64,000 nucleotides of DNA from Karalla daura (GCA_029224185.1 CM055200.1:6446433-6510432), one strand, 5' to 3'. Positions 46,800 through 59,729 are shown, numbered from the stretch's first letter. Notes: generated by a model from the letters alone, not told the origin. Numbers and translations: made by a program.

Positions 46800-47620
46800 A
46801 AGACGCAGGCCCGTGTAATCTGCTGGCGATCTGGCCAGCCCCGCGCTCTCTCTCCTCATCTGCTGAAACTGAATAAGGTTGAAGCCGAGGAGAGACGCCC
46901 CTGGCCATAACTGCAGATACATAGATGAACCTTATTAAGAACAAATCTGTCATTATTTAACAGATGCCTGGGATGCTGCAAAGGCCTGTGGTTTGGCTTT
47001 ATTTTTACTCAATTATAGCAGGGAATACCAATGCCGTTAGCACTCACTGACAGCGTCACAGTTTGTTTGAGGGGAGAGGAGGGGGGTGTGTGGGAAAAAA
47101 TGTACTTTGACACTGGAGAACACAAATGAGCCAACAGTAAATTGAATGCTGTTTTATTTAACACAAGTTTCTATCATTAAAACGCGATAAGTTCCCCAGC
47201 CACAGTTAGCATTGCCAACATCTTCTTAATAGATACCAAAGGAGAAGAGGGAAGATTGTTCAGCTAAATCACAAGTAGGCTGTAATTTATAGCGCCGCCC
47301 GTAATCAGTGGATGCTGAATTTGCAACAGTGGCTGCGTCAAGTAATCTCTCAGGCCCGGTTTAATGTTAATGTCGGCTAAGTTCAACTGGTGTGCCTTGT
47401 CATAGTCTATCAATTAAATATCAAGTGAGTAAATGCACCACACAAATGCAATACATTCAGGTAACAGTAGTCATTTGCCATATTCTATTGATCCCTTTGA
47501 GAACATTATTTGCTTTATTATCACTATGAAATTAAATTAATATCAAATTAAAATTGGAAATGTGGAGGAAAATCTCTCCTTTAAAGCCTTCATTATCACT
47601 GAATGATATGTCCAGTTATT
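46800..47620. promoter_or_regulatory. Candidate conserved noncoding block, start of intron 8
   Basis: About 800 bp of repeat-free sequence starting about 320 bp after exon 8. It holds CTGACAGCGTCAC near 47047 (a MEIS core next to a TGACG-like site), TGTAATTTATAG near 47281, ATCAATTAAATATC near 47409 and AAATTAAATTAATATC near 47528. One of the most enhancer-like stretches by texture. Confidence 0.4.
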
Positions 47621-48301
47621 GTGTATTGAAACAAACCCCCCCCCCACATTTTTCAGAGAGCATTCAAACATTGCTCAGTTTTAGGTAATGCATCAAGCAG
47701 TAATTCACGTAGGTTAGATGTTAAAACACTGAATTATTAAAGACTAAATAAAACAGTGTTCGGGTGAGACACAAACAAAAACTGTGATGTGAAGGAAAAA
47801 TGGCTCAGACCTAGCTCCAGTCTGCCTTGCATCACACACTCTTTCTGCCTGTGTCAGGAGTTTGTGGAGAACCAGATACAGTTTGGCTGAGTGGGTGTTG
47901 GTTTAAATTGCACAAGCCAACAGGGAGGGTTGCCGGGGAAAATAATTTAGTCGTTGGATTAGGGATATTGCAAAGCCGCGTCTCATTCTGTTTCCAGCTC
48001 TGTTAATGGCGAACCGGAGGAACGTGTTGCAGTGTGTACACACACTGTGTCGATGCAGGATATATAGATGCACACACACACACACGTCTCACACTTCATC
48101 CTTCTCGTCTCTCCCTGGTCTCCGACTATTCACACACACCCACACACACATCATTATGATCACGTATAGACACTACCCTCTCTTCCTTTGTTTGACCTCA
48201 AACCTCAGACCCCTGAAAGCTACAGGACTGAAGAGGAAAGATGTTTGAAAGGTACACACTTCCTCTCTGTGGAAACAAAGTTTAGCACACACTCTCTCTC
48301 C

Positions 48302-48334
<33 letters not shown>

Positions 48335-48769
48335 AAACACACCTACTGTGTTATATTACACTATGGGTTGAGCTTATGGGAGGCTTCTGCTCTGTTAGAT
48401 CTCAAACAGTGGGAAGGATGTAAGTGTCAGGGGATCGAGGGAGAAGAGAGGGAGAAAGTGTGGAGGTGAAAAGGGGGATAAGGAGGATGCATCACCCTGG
48501 AAGTGAGACATGCGCGCATTTTGTACGTCACATTACGGTGCGAAACAGAAAGAAGCTGCAGTTCTCACAGTGCAAGCCAGACCATTTCGGAAAGGCGAAA
48601 CAAGCAAAGGTTGAAGGAAAAAAAAATCAGGTCCAATGCGTTCGCCCTCATCACCGAAGCCAAGCAGAAATGAGACCCAGGTGGAGAGAAGCAGCATCTT
48701 CTTTGTTTATGGGAAATGTGGTCCTAATTTCGAGAAACACTGGCATTAAAAATACCGCCGGTGTCAGAT

Positions 48770-48990
48770 AAAACGCTCGCAGTGGTCTCATTGTGTTTAC
48801 GCTAATCATTCTTCGGTGTCACAATTAATTCAATCGGCATATGTCAGCGTTTTTCGCATGTAACACGCAGCACCTCTAATGGAAAAACATTTACAGTATC
48901 TCTTACACCGGCAGGATGGCTCGCTCAAACACGGACAGCTGATCTGGGCTCGTCCGCTGCATCATCAGCTGGCCTGCCTTTGTTTCACTG
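48770..48990. promoter_or_regulatory. Candidate conserved noncoding block, intron 8
   Basis: Unique sequence with GCTAATCATTC near 48801 and CACAATTAATTCAATC near 48820, followed by TATGTCAGC. Bounded by microsatellite-rich DNA. Regulatory by inference. Confidence 0.3.
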
Positions 48991-50489
48991 GGGGGATGGA
49001 GGATGCAAGTCTGGCTTCTTAGAGATAGACACAATGCCAATTAGACACACGCAAATGCTCGCATGCACACATGTGCACACATACACACACACACATACCT
49101 AGATTCATGGCTAGGGCTAACACACAGCTGAGTAAGGGAGTCTTATTTCTCAGCGATAGTAAACATGCAGTGGGGGAGACAATGGGACACAACAGAGCGG
49201 AAAACAGTGGAAGAGGATAGGGTAGAAGTTTGGATACCCACCTTGGTGCATGTTCTGTTATTCGCCCTCACACTCGGACCCTCAGGGGAGCTCCATTGTA
49301 CCGAAGCGGAAGGGGAAGGTGGGTGGCAAACTGAGGCTGTGAGTGCACCAGGAGGGTAGGTGGTAGGTGGCATTCACATGGCTGCTTTTTTTGTTTTCAG
49401 GCTTGTTTTGAAGACATTTTTGTTTGTTTTTGTTTATTTTTTTGCGCCTCGTTTTGCATATCCATCAAGGATGCTAATTTCCTCTGTGTGGTTCAGGCAG
49501 GAAAAAGGGACAGATTTTACACGTTGTAGGTCAGAGCTCTCGTGTGATGGCCAGAGCGACCGATCGAGCAGCGGTATTGAATTTGTGACGATGACGACAG
49601 TCGCAGCTTGCTGAGTTCCCCCCGCAACACGCCCAATGAGCTCATATGTTGTCCGCGGTGCTCGTGAGGGACAAGTTCACTGGAAGAAATTTGGCTGCAG
49701 TGACTTGGAGTGACTACAGAACATTAGCGTTTGCCGCCTGTCACCGACGGTGGAATCGCGCTGCTCGCTGCCAGGATGACGCGCAGCTGTAAACTGGGAT
49801 TGGTACCAAAATAAAAGCGAGGGGAGGTCGTTTTTACTTCTGTGCCCGTCTCTCTCTGATGTTAGTTTTCCATTAGATAACGTCGTCCATCCATTTAGAT
49901 AACAAAAAGCCCTAAAACTGTGTATACGCAATCCTGAATTCTTAAATTATTGCATAACTGAGCAACCTTGCAACTTCAAAAAGCCTCAAGGTTGAGAAGA
50001 GTGGGAAATGGAGCTCAGTCCCCGTTTCCTCCATCCCTCCTCTTGTGCTGCTGGAATCCAAGCACTCCACCACCTCCTCCACCACCATCATCACCCAGTG
50101 CCCCTCCCTCCTCACAAATGGTATTTTCTTGTTTAATTTAACAAGAAATGAGTAGTAAATGAAAGCTCAGGCCTCAAATCCCCAACGCGCCCTCTACTCT
50201 GCTCTCCACTCCCCTATGAAAAGGCAATTTGTGAAATTATGTGATAGAGTAATTAGATGGAATTCACCCCCACCTCCCTGCTACACACAGCAGCCGTATC
50301 CCCGGTTAGATTGTTGCCTTGCTAAACTGAACTAGGTGTGTGTGTAGACAGAGAGAGAGAGAGGGAGAAAGGAGGGGGGTTGGCATCCAGAGTGTTAGCA
50401 CCGGTGTATTAGCTGGGCAGACTGGGACACACACTCTCATGCACATTAGCACTAACACTCTCATTCTGGCTCTCCTCCCCTCCTATTTG

Positions 50490-51060
50490 TACACAGACCC
50501 AGTGTAACGAGGGGCAGCCGTGATCGCAGCTCATAAAAGAAGCCAACCCGCAAACCTTCAATGAGCTGCTTTTCCCCCTCCTCCCCCGCACGCTCCTTAA
50601 AATGTGTAAAATGCACAGAGAGGGAGTATAAAAAATCCAACTGGAAGGCATAATCCACCGTTAATACAATTAGAGTCTAATTTAACCGCTCGTGTACGCA
50701 GATGTAGCCGAGCTGGGGGAGCGCTGTTACCCCCCTTGGTAATGTTTTTTTTTTTTCCTTTTTCTCTGACATAGCAGCGTGCAGCAGGGTTTTGAGCAGA
50801 AACAGGTGTGAAAACCAATATAATTCATTTCTGCGCTGGCAAGAGGAGGCCAGGAGCCTGGCTGACATGGGCCCTGGGTGGTGGAGGAATCCAGGCCGGG
50901 TGAGCGAGGTGAGACGAGGGTGAGAGGAGGTGATTGATGGATAGAAAGATAGATGGCGCACTAATTATTAGCGCCAAGATGTTTTCCCCTTTTGAGTCTT
51001 TGATGCGGTTTTGACTGAACAGACTTTGAATGGCGCGTGGACATATATTTTGTGGTTTTA
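50490..51060. promoter_or_regulatory. Candidate enhancer, intron 8, with PBX/HOX site and ATTA palindrome
   Basis: Unique block with CCGTTAATACAATTAG near 50659, an exact TGATTGATGG at 50931-50940 and the inverted repeat TGGCGC...GCGCCA (about 50954-50976) enclosing CTAATTATTA. The density of homeodomain-type motifs is high. MEIS/PBX/HOX autoregulation is a reasonable hypothesis. Confidence 0.45.
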
Positions 51061-51084
51061 TATTCACGTCCATCAGTGTCATGG

Positions 51085-51345
51085 GGGTCTGCTGAAGCTA
51101 ATACACACCAAAATACCAGTATAACCTGCACAGGTCACCAGCCCATCACAGGTCACACTCTCACACTCACACCTAGGGGCATTTTAGAGTCTCCATTTGG
51201 CCTAAACATGCATGTTTTTTAACTATGGGTGGAAACTTGAGTAACCCAGATAAAACCCATGTGGGGAGACAGAGGGGAGAACATGCAGACTTCATACCTT
51301 GAGTCGAAATTTAGGTTCATCTCACTATGAGGTGACAGTGTTTAC
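51085..51345 (-). mobile_element. Decayed teleost interspersed repeat, - orientation, intron 8
   Basis: On + it reads, in order, CAGCCCATCACAGGTCACAC, GGGGCATTTTAGAGTCTCC, AACATGCATGTTTTTTAACT, GAGAACATGCAGAC and TATGAGGTGACAGTG, the reverse of the + copies. The head is retained but the tetranucleotide tail is not. Confidence 0.7.
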
Positions 51346-52636
51346 ATTTAGTCATTTAGAAGTTGCTTTTTTTTTATTTCAATGCATTCATTTTTTATTT
51401 CAAGGAAATACACACCAGAAATGAAAGGGTTAAGCATCCTGTTGGTCCATATACAACGCTGGTATTCAGCATTGTATCGTGGTGTAAACTGGAAATTTGT
51501 CACTTCTCAGCAGAGAAAACACAACCCCAGATATGTAAAGCCTCATCTAAACAACACAAAGGAGGGAGGAAAGAAAAAAAATACTTTTGAGGTCAGAGTT
51601 CGCCATTGCCTCAGATGCCATTAGTCTTGGACTGTTTATTGCTGGAGCCTCCACATGTCAGCACCCTGGTCACCCGCGGCAACCCCGGCCCGCCACGGCA
51701 ACCCAGGCCCAGGAGCTAGTTTGTTGGACTGGCCCAAGCACATGCTGCACACTGCAGAGCTGTGTCGAGGCCTGATCCCCGCAGCGGTTGTTTATCCGAG
51801 GCAAACATGTGGCCGGAGCGACTGCGATTTTGAGGGAGAGGAGCGAGGCGAAGACGGATGACATACGACGTGGCAGAGATACAATGCTTGAATTGAATCC
51901 AGAACACAGAATACATTACATGTATTCTTCCCGGTTGTCCTGTGATTGTCGTTAGACTTGTTTGTCTTAGTTATCCACTGCACAAATTAAGGCTTCTCAT
52001 GAAAAATAATTTCAGTTGACCGTCTAAGCCGCCAGGACGTCTCGGTAATAACTTTGAAGAGACGTCAGGAAGCGAGCTTGATAGGAAAACATCTGCAGAT
52101 GTTTTATGTTTTTCATTCATTTATTCATAAACGACAACAAAGGCACCATGTCCATGATACTGTAAAGTAATATAGTGGCCTATTGGCCTGGTGTCTCCGA
52201 TTAGGTCTTAATTCAATCTAAGTGGCAGTCAGAATCTTAGGCGCCACTGCATTAGGATTTCAAAGAGGTCCTAAGAGACAGACAGACGGACGGATCTGCC
52301 AAAGGCCTGGCATGACACTGTGATGAGACAGAGCGGAAAACAAGAGAACAAGTTAGTCTTATTCTTAGCATTTTTATTCAGTTTCAGATAGTTTATCTCT
52401 GGGAATGGATTTGGCTTTGGGCTGTGTTTGTGCGTGCGTGCATGCGTTTTTGTGTGTGTGTGTGTGTTTGCATCTGTCTTTGAGGGTTAGTGTTTGTGTC
52501 AATGTTTATGTGAGATTCCCTCCCTGTGCATATGTGTGTACGCATGTTTGTGCATTTGGAAGCAGACTAGTTCGTACCAATCGCAGGAGTGGTTGGTGTC
52601 AAAGAGGAGGCAGCTGAGTCAACCTGCCCACCCCCA

Positions 52637-52637
<1 letters not shown>

Positions 52638-52690
<53 letters not shown>
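52638..52690. repeat. CA array, intron 8
   Basis: About 53 bp of CA. Confidence 0.93.
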
Positions 52691-52696
<6 letters not shown>

Positions 52697-53112
52697 ACTC
52701 ATACTGTGCCCCAGCCCCCACATTACCCCACACCTTGTAATGAAAACATCATCAATTATCCCTCTTGACAGGCCCCAGGGACCAGAGGCAGACAGCCCTC
52801 TTTGGGGGCTTCTCTTTGTGGACTGACCCTCGCCGATACACAGACTTTTGCCACTCACACACACACTTACTCTGTGTGACCGCTTTGTTTTTTAAACCAT
52901 CTGTATTTAAAGCTGATAGGCAGATGACTCTGCCTATCAGTGGATAGTAGATAGAAAGAATGGTCCATCTGGTGAAAGTGTCCCACATATGTATGAATGC
53001 GTATGTGTGGGAGTGTGTTATGTGGAGTTTGGGGAGGGTGATGGGTGGGTATAGGTGGGGGTGGGGGTGGATGGGTAATGGTATAGCCGGGCCAGAGGGA
53101 AGCCATCAGTCC

Positions 53113-53154
53113 TGACAGGGGCTCCTGAAAGGACATCTGTTTCATGATTGATGG
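53113..53154. promoter_or_regulatory. MEIS core plus PBX/HOX site
   Basis: TGACAG at 53113-53118 lies 26 bp before an exact TGATTGATGG at 53145-53154. Paired MEIS/PREP and PBX/HOX sites at short distance are the known architecture of Hox hindbrain autoregulatory enhancers. Nearby GATG-like repeats mean the second site could be a decayed tetranucleotide. Confidence 0.35.
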
Positions 53155-53839
53155 ACTGAATGATGGATGTATCTTGATGAATAGATGGATGGAGGGATAC
53201 AGTAGGCGAGAGGCTGTGACACACGGCAGATGTTTGCAGCTTTGATGCTTTCTATTGTTTTGCAGATATTGGACATCTTATTGTCATTTCTGACACTGAT
53301 TGATCACTCACACAGATTTGCTCTTCCTCGACTGCTGTCACTTGGAAAATCACCAATTCTCTTTCTTTGCTTTGTGATGGATTCGCTCTGTTTGAACAAG
53401 TATCCCAGGCTTTCCGCCTCTAACCTTAGACCTGAGAGTACATCTTAATGCATTTCACAAGTTGAGATTTCCAAGGGGAGTGAAGTTCAGCGTTCCATCC
53501 TGCCAAGAACCAGATTTTGGGAAAACACGGCATGCTTAAGAGTTTTTTAAAAGTACATTTTCTACAAATATCTAATTATGCAATATAACATTCATATATA
53601 AAGCTCTGTACACTCTGGGAGATTGTGCTGTTGAATTTTGGTCACATACTCTGTATCAGTCAACCCATTTTTTCAGTTTTTATTTTTGGGGTTTTCTTTT
53701 TTTTCCCCTTTTCTGCTTCTTGTATCGTTTTACTCCTCTTTTTAAAAAGCCCTCCAGGGCAGTTAACTTTTAATTCCTGTCACCTTTGAACTTTTGGAAA
53801 ATGTCTGCCATAGATCCAGACCAAAAGCAAGCGTGGGTC

Positions 53840-53844
53840 TGTGT

Positions 53845-53880
<36 letters not shown>
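53840..53880. repeat. GT microsatellite, intron 8
   Basis: GT with one TA interruption. Confidence 0.93.
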
Positions 53881-53881
<1 letters not shown>

Positions 53882-54315
53882 GATCTGGCCTTAGTCAAGG
53901 GGCGGTCGGTGTGTTTCCTCGAGAACGTGAGAACTTTACAGACCCTCAAGGTCGGTCAGTAGCACTGGAAGGGATCACCAGTCACTGGGGATCTAACATG
54001 ACGCTCAAGAATACACACAGACACAGATTCGGACATGCACACGCGTACATAAACATACACACACGCGCACAGAAGAAGCCATCTTTTGAATCCTCGGTGT
54101 TACAGTTTTATCTCAGTTGAGATTGTTTATCAAGGTTTTAAAAAATAACACATTAAATAACATCTCAAATCTCACTCACACTTCCTTTCTCAATTAACTT
54201 GTTCCCATTATTTTCCTCCTCATCCCCCTGCCCCCTCCCCCCATCACTCACACAATTTCATAGCTGGGAAACTATGAAACAGTTCAGTGTGTGGTTTCAT
54301 TGTTGTACGTCAGAG

Positions 54316-54325
54316 TGATTGATGG
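54316..54325. promoter_or_regulatory. Exact PBX/HOX consensus TGATTGATGG
   Basis: Third exact copy of this 10-mer in intron 8, here in non-repetitive surroundings followed by CTTCATGCTGAAG. Binding is not shown. Confidence 0.35.
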
Positions 54326-54590
54326 CTTCATGCTGAAGTCGTGTTTCACACTCGTTCCATTTTTCATTATCAGCTGTGTGCAATAAGTATATGTGCGCAT
54401 GAATGTGTGTGTGTGTTTGTGTGAATATATGTGTGTATGTGTGTGTGTGTCTTTGGCGTGGACAAAAGCCCAATAACTCGGGGGTGTGAAATCACTCTTG
54501 GTTTGGTACCCACTAATCAGTTTACGATGATGTGCAAATCCGAAGAAGAGGTTCTCTCTGCGCTCTCGTACGCACCCTCAGATGTAAACA

Positions 54591-54591
<1 letters not shown>

Positions 54592-54633
<42 letters not shown>
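54592..54633. repeat. CA microsatellite, intron 8
   Basis: Clean CA run. Confidence 0.93.
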
Positions 54634-54638
<5 letters not shown>

Positions 54639-55887
54639 GACTTTTGCGCACAGCAGTGATGTCAGTGCCTGGGTGGGGTGTGGAGTTCCCCACCATCACT
54701 GTGGTATTTATTGGAGAGTGAGTGGCAAGTTGTCATGTGGAAAAGTCAGGGAAAAATATTGTCATAAGTCTGTGGTTAACTTGATGGAATGATTCTATCC
54801 ATCGGTTGGAGATTAGTTCCCGCACATTCTCGCTGTAAGCAAATATGTTACCTTTAAAAAACTTCCTGTCGTTGTCGTTGAAAACTACTGGCGGCATAGA
54901 TTCTTTGTGTAGCATGATTTTTGGTCTGCCAGTGATATATTAAATGTGCTAAGTGTGAAATCACATTATGTTTGGTGATCCAGAGCACTGTGGAATCTTT
55001 TCTGGCTGGAGTCAGCAGCTCAATACCTTTTACTTACAGCAGCCTGCCCTAGATACATTTGCTCTATGTGTGTGTGTGTGTGTTCACGGGTGTGAGAGTG
55101 AGTGCATATACAGTCGTGCTATTATTTCTGTGTGTCAGCCTCATGTCTCTTTTGTGAGCGCTGCGTATCCTTGCGCCCCTGGATGGATCCTGTGGCTCCG
55201 CCGTCGTGGTAATCAGTTTGCGCGTTGGCTGAACTAATTTATCAATTCAGTTCCTCCCACTTGTATTCCCTCCCATGCGTGAACCCGCTCACTTTCCCCC
55301 TTTACACTCTGCCTCCTTCTCCCTCTCAGACAAAACACTCCCTCTGAAAAACCATAAGGGTTTCCTATCTTTTATGCATGCCGTCTGCCTCTCTGACTTC
55401 ACTCTCCCTTTCCTCCTTTCTTCCACGACTCCCTTCTCACTTGTTTTTTTTCCCCTCTATAATGTACAGCTGTGTTGCCTTACATGTTAATGGCTTTGAA
55501 CCATGATATCATAGCTGTATCGGTGCACTTGCGCTGTTTGAAAGGCACCAGGGTAGAGAGCGCTATGATTTATAGATGAGACATCTTGTGATATCTACCC
55601 ATAACTCATCATTTTACACCTGCCTGTCTGTCTGTAATTTTTACGATTGAAGTTTTGTGCTTAAACGCAGTGCACAAAAGGCAGGTGGCACAGAGGCAAT
55701 GGCCATAGGCTCCTAATGTGCTTAAACCTGTCCAGCTGACCCAGGCTGCCCCCTGTGGAGCAGGGCAGTCAGGTGTGTGTTAGGATGCATGGCAATGCAA
55801 GTGCATCTGTGACATACACACACATGCACATGTATGCATGTGTGTTCCTCTGGCTTGTGTATATCTGTGTACGTGAGGATGTGTTTG

Positions 55888-55905
55888 TGAGTGTGTGCGC
55901 ATGAG

Positions 55906-55942
<37 letters not shown>
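55888..55942. repeat. GT array, intron 8
   Basis: Interrupted, then clean GT from 55910. Confidence 0.9.
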
Positions 55943-55945
<3 letters not shown>

Positions 55946-56404
55946 CAGCGGAGTGGGAGAAATCATAGCTAGTGAACCAGGTGGTGAAGGCAGACAGGCA
56001 ATAACTCATGGTAGAGGAGTCGGACAGAGCTGAGGGCTTGAAGCGGAGATGTGGTGGGAAAACCCACACCAAACACACACATACACACGCTTTTCATTTT
56101 TCTCACTTTCTCTAACTTGAGCTCCTTTTTACATCCTTTCGCCCACCATGCAAACACGTTCGTGCTTCTCTTATCATCCCTTTTTTCTTGTCTTCAACCG
56201 CTCCCATCTACTGTAAATTTCACCTTCGTCGAGCTTTCCTGCCTCTCCTCCTCTCGCACTCTCTGAGGCGCGGCGTTGCACTGTTAGCATTGGCAGGGGG
56301 GAAGTGAACAGGGCTGAGGGTGCTGCTCACTTGTTTGTTACGACAGATTAAGTCATTGATTTGTAAAAGCGGTGCACTGATGGAGAAGGCCCCTTCCACT
56401 GCTG

Positions 56405-56735
56405 AAGACAAGGGTGAGAGAGGGAGAGAGCAGAGAGAGGGAGATGCATCTGGCAGAGGAGAGGAGGGAGAGGCTGGGATATTAAAATCGAAGATGAGAG
56501 GTAAAGGTAGAGAGAAGAGTTAAGTGGAGGTGGAGGGAAAAGGGGGCAGAAACGGAGGCGGCATGAGATAGTTAAGCAAAATGCTAAATATAGAACAGAG
56601 GGATGGAGGGGGCGGAGGTGGGTGAGAAATATATGGAGATGGAGGAGTGAGGGAGGGAGGGAGGGAGGGATGAGTGTAGCTGTACTTTGAATGACAGAGA
56701 TGTCAGAGAAAGTCAGCGGAGGCAGAGTGAGAGAG
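56405..56735. repeat. Purine-rich tract with (GGGA)n core
   Basis: A/G-rich + strand with a GAGGGAGGGAGGGAGGGA run near 56649-56670; G-quadruplex potential. Confidence 0.75.
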
Positions 56736-57639
56736 CTTTATCTTTCAATAACATTGACTGCGTCCTCTTTCCTGCTTGCACTCGCAGCTCAGAAAAAGCA
56801 TAAGGGAGCAATTGTGAAACACTCTTACCTAGTTTCAGCGTCCCAACCTCCCCCCACCACCACGGTTCTGTTCACCCCCCCCCTTGGGGCCAACGGTGAG
56901 TTTCTAATTAAAACGTTGGGGGCAAAAGGGTAATTATGATAATAACATAATAATATCGCCAGGGTTATTAGAATGTTCTGTGGTCCCCAAATTGCTTCCT
57001 CAGAGAGATCAGATTTCAGTGGCATTACGTAAAGTCAAATTTCCTTGAAAGTCAGGTGAAATGAAATGGATTCCCCCATGGACGAGGTGCAATCTGAGAA
57101 TCTGATTCCCTCTTGTATGTCACAGACACTCCGTCTAAAAAAAGCCCTTTAAGTCTCAAGCCACAATGACATATATCAAACGTACCCCCCTTCTTTTTAT
57201 ACCTTAGGGCTCAATCTAGTCTGAGGAGTCTGCGCTTGTGGACACGCACGCTCGTTTAGTTAAGTTTTACTTTCCCTCTTTGAACTTCTCCGCTGCCCTG
57301 TGTAGCATGTATCCAAACTGCGCACAACAAGAGAACATTTGTATTTAAGCGCAGAGATCAGTACCAGAATGCCAGCTCCGAGCAGTGTAGCTGGGAGCAA
57401 GCAGTTCTAGTTGCAGCTCTGAGGGGCATCCCGCTGTTTTCTCTCAGCTTTCTGCAATACCTGACTGGGTTGGGGCTTTGTGGATCCCTCCCACTCCCCC
57501 ATTTACACACCCCTCCATCCCAGGCAGCCCCGAGGCAGCCCACCTCCAGCTGTGGCTGCCGTTCAGCGCGCCGCTTGGTGCAAGCGCCGATCGCTTTGGA
57601 GCGCCTCCCTTCGCTCAAATAGGCAGTAATTACGGGCTT

Positions 57640-58350
57640 AAAGAGGTTTAGTGGTCCAGCAAACTACATAATCACCCCCTGAATTAGCCCCAGCTCATCA
57701 GCCTCAGTCCAACGAGCAGTGCTCACCACTAGCGCTAGCTCGCATGCTGCACCCCCTTCCCTTTATTGCACAGAGGGAAGCACAGCAGCAGGTGTTGTGC
57801 AACATCCGGCCCCCTTAATAAATTTAGCCTCCCCTGAGCTGGAATAGGGAGGACTAATGAAGCACGCCCTCGCTCTTAGTGAAAGCAACCGCAGAGACGC
57901 ATACAGCGATCGGTATCGGATGCTTCCTTCAAAATCAACAGACCTCACCCTTTACATTAGGTGCAACAATGCAGCTCCTTGTCAAGACCCGCGACCGGGC
58001 TGTGTGTGTACACGCTATAAGCTTCAGCATACACATAGTGTGGAGAGACCCACCCAACTGTAAAGCACACGGATCATTGTTCACACCCTGGAGCTGCTGC
58101 GGCGGCGGCTCCAGCGTAATGTCGTGTGCCCCTAAGAGTTTTAGAAACACCACGAATGATGCTAATCATCAATTATCATAGTGGAAAGGCTGGCAAAGCT
58201 GTACATTGTCTAATCCACTTTGTACTTGGGCTTTAATGATACACTTTTCACCCTTTGCTGCACCAGACAACTCGATTTATCTCACTCCCATAGGCAACAG
58301 CGCTTTGAGATTTCCCTAAATCAACAAAAGCTGTTTTTTTAGAGAGTGAA
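57640..58350. promoter_or_regulatory. Candidate conserved noncoding block, intron 8
   Basis: About 700 bp of repeat-free sequence. The clearest portion is 58140-58330, with GATGCTAATCATCAATTATC near 58157 and CTTTAATGATAC near 58231. Open frames here have no recognisable similarity. Regulatory by inference. Confidence 0.4.
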
Positions 58351-58940
58351 TTAATAAATGAAAAGCCCTTAGAACGTGTTTTTTTTCTTTATCGAGATTT
58401 GATGACAAAAACAGTTTGAAAGGGGAGGGTTCCTCGCCATTTCTGGTGCATATATCGGCATCCCCCCCGCCCCCCCCCCAAAAAAAAGGAAAGAAAAGAA
58501 AAAAATGGTGAATAATTCATACCACAAGCTTTGAGTTGGTTTAGCATAGTCCAACGCCATAAACGAGGCTGTTTCTGCTTTTTTGCGTATTAGGCTACAG
58601 CGCCAAGATGGGGGAGCGGTGACATTAGGGCACGCCGAAACTCTCATCTTGTAGTTGGTTCATTTTGAGTCTCTCAGAAGATCTGTTTTTGCTCTGTTTT
58701 GTTATTCTGCGTTGGAGCAGCCCGAATCAGAGGAAATTAGGTTAGGGGTGCTTTGTTTTTTTTCTGTTGTTGTTTTGTTCGCTCTCACTCTTTTCTCTTT
58801 TTTTTTCTTTAATCCCCCCTTTCTCCCAGAGCCAGCTTTGTTGCTGGGTCCCTGCTCCCTAATGAAGTCAAAGGGATGTCAGTCGATGCCACCTACACAG
58901 AAAGGAATTTGAAATGGCGTAGCTTTCATAGTGCAGCATG

Positions 58941-58943
<3 letters not shown>

Positions 58944-58988
<45 letters not shown>
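58944..58988. repeat. CA microsatellite, intron 8
   Basis: Clean CA run; a GT run follows at 59223-59251, an inverted pair spaced about 235 bp. Confidence 0.93.
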
Positions 58989-58989
<1 letters not shown>

Positions 58990-59059
58990 GTGAAGAGAGG
59001 AAGAAACTTCCACAGAATGAGCAGGAAATTTTTTGAAACTGGAAGCTCGTATGAAATAC

Positions 59060-59099
59060 AGCAGACTTTTGGTTTGGAACAGCTGTTTCAAAGTCTGCT
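59060..59099. repeat. Near-palindrome, 10-bp perfect outer arms around CAGCTG
   Basis: AGCAGACTTT (59060-59069) and AAAGTCTGCT (59090-59099) are exact reverse complements; the centre TTTGGAACAGCTGTTTCAAA is itself nearly palindromic around an E-box. Confidence 0.8.
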
Positions 59100-59220
59100 T
59101 GTGCTCATGGTTCTGGGCGTTGTTGTCAGCATAACAATATGCTTTCCTCTCCAAATATTTAAGGTAATATCTTACGTCTGGCAACAGCAAGGCCACACTT
59201 CCAGTAATAAAACTGTGTGC

Positions 59221-59222
<2 letters not shown>

Positions 59223-59251
<29 letters not shown>
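59223..59251. repeat. GT microsatellite, intron 8
   Basis: Clean GT run. Confidence 0.92.
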
Positions 59252-59253
<2 letters not shown>

Positions 59254-59729
59254 GTATGATACTCTGATGCCCTTCCAGCCAAAAAGGCCCCCGGATTAGC
59301 CGTCAGGCATTCCTGATGGGCAGCTCGGTTTCCACGGAGATCTGACCTGGGAACAGCGGGGGAAAGAGACCTGGCCTGGTCAAACCTTTTCGCTTGCGCC
59401 TTTAACCGCTCCACGCAAGTCAACAGCTCTGCACAGCCTTGCTGAAACCATGTTTGGCATTTCAGGGTGCTGACTGTATCTGGACACTGAAACGTCTTTC
59501 ATGAGGAACAGAAAAGTAAATTATAAACTGTTGCTTACGGACACTTTGTGCTCTATGATTCATTGCGTTTCCTGGCATCCTCGTGGCCTACCCCAACCAT
59601 CTGCTGGTAAATTAAGCTATTTCAAAACACCACTGACCCATGTCCGTCGTCCGCAGATTGTGCAGTGTCATGGCCTCCTTTTGAGGGACGTCACATGACT
59701 GTGACAACATATGATTTTCCTCTCCCTCA

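Noticed and set aside
51665..51690. X-box-like GTCACCCGCGGCAAC as an RFX site
   Set aside because: Half-sites fit loosely, but the surrounding GGCAACCC segments look like a short local duplication and nothing else supports RFX control.
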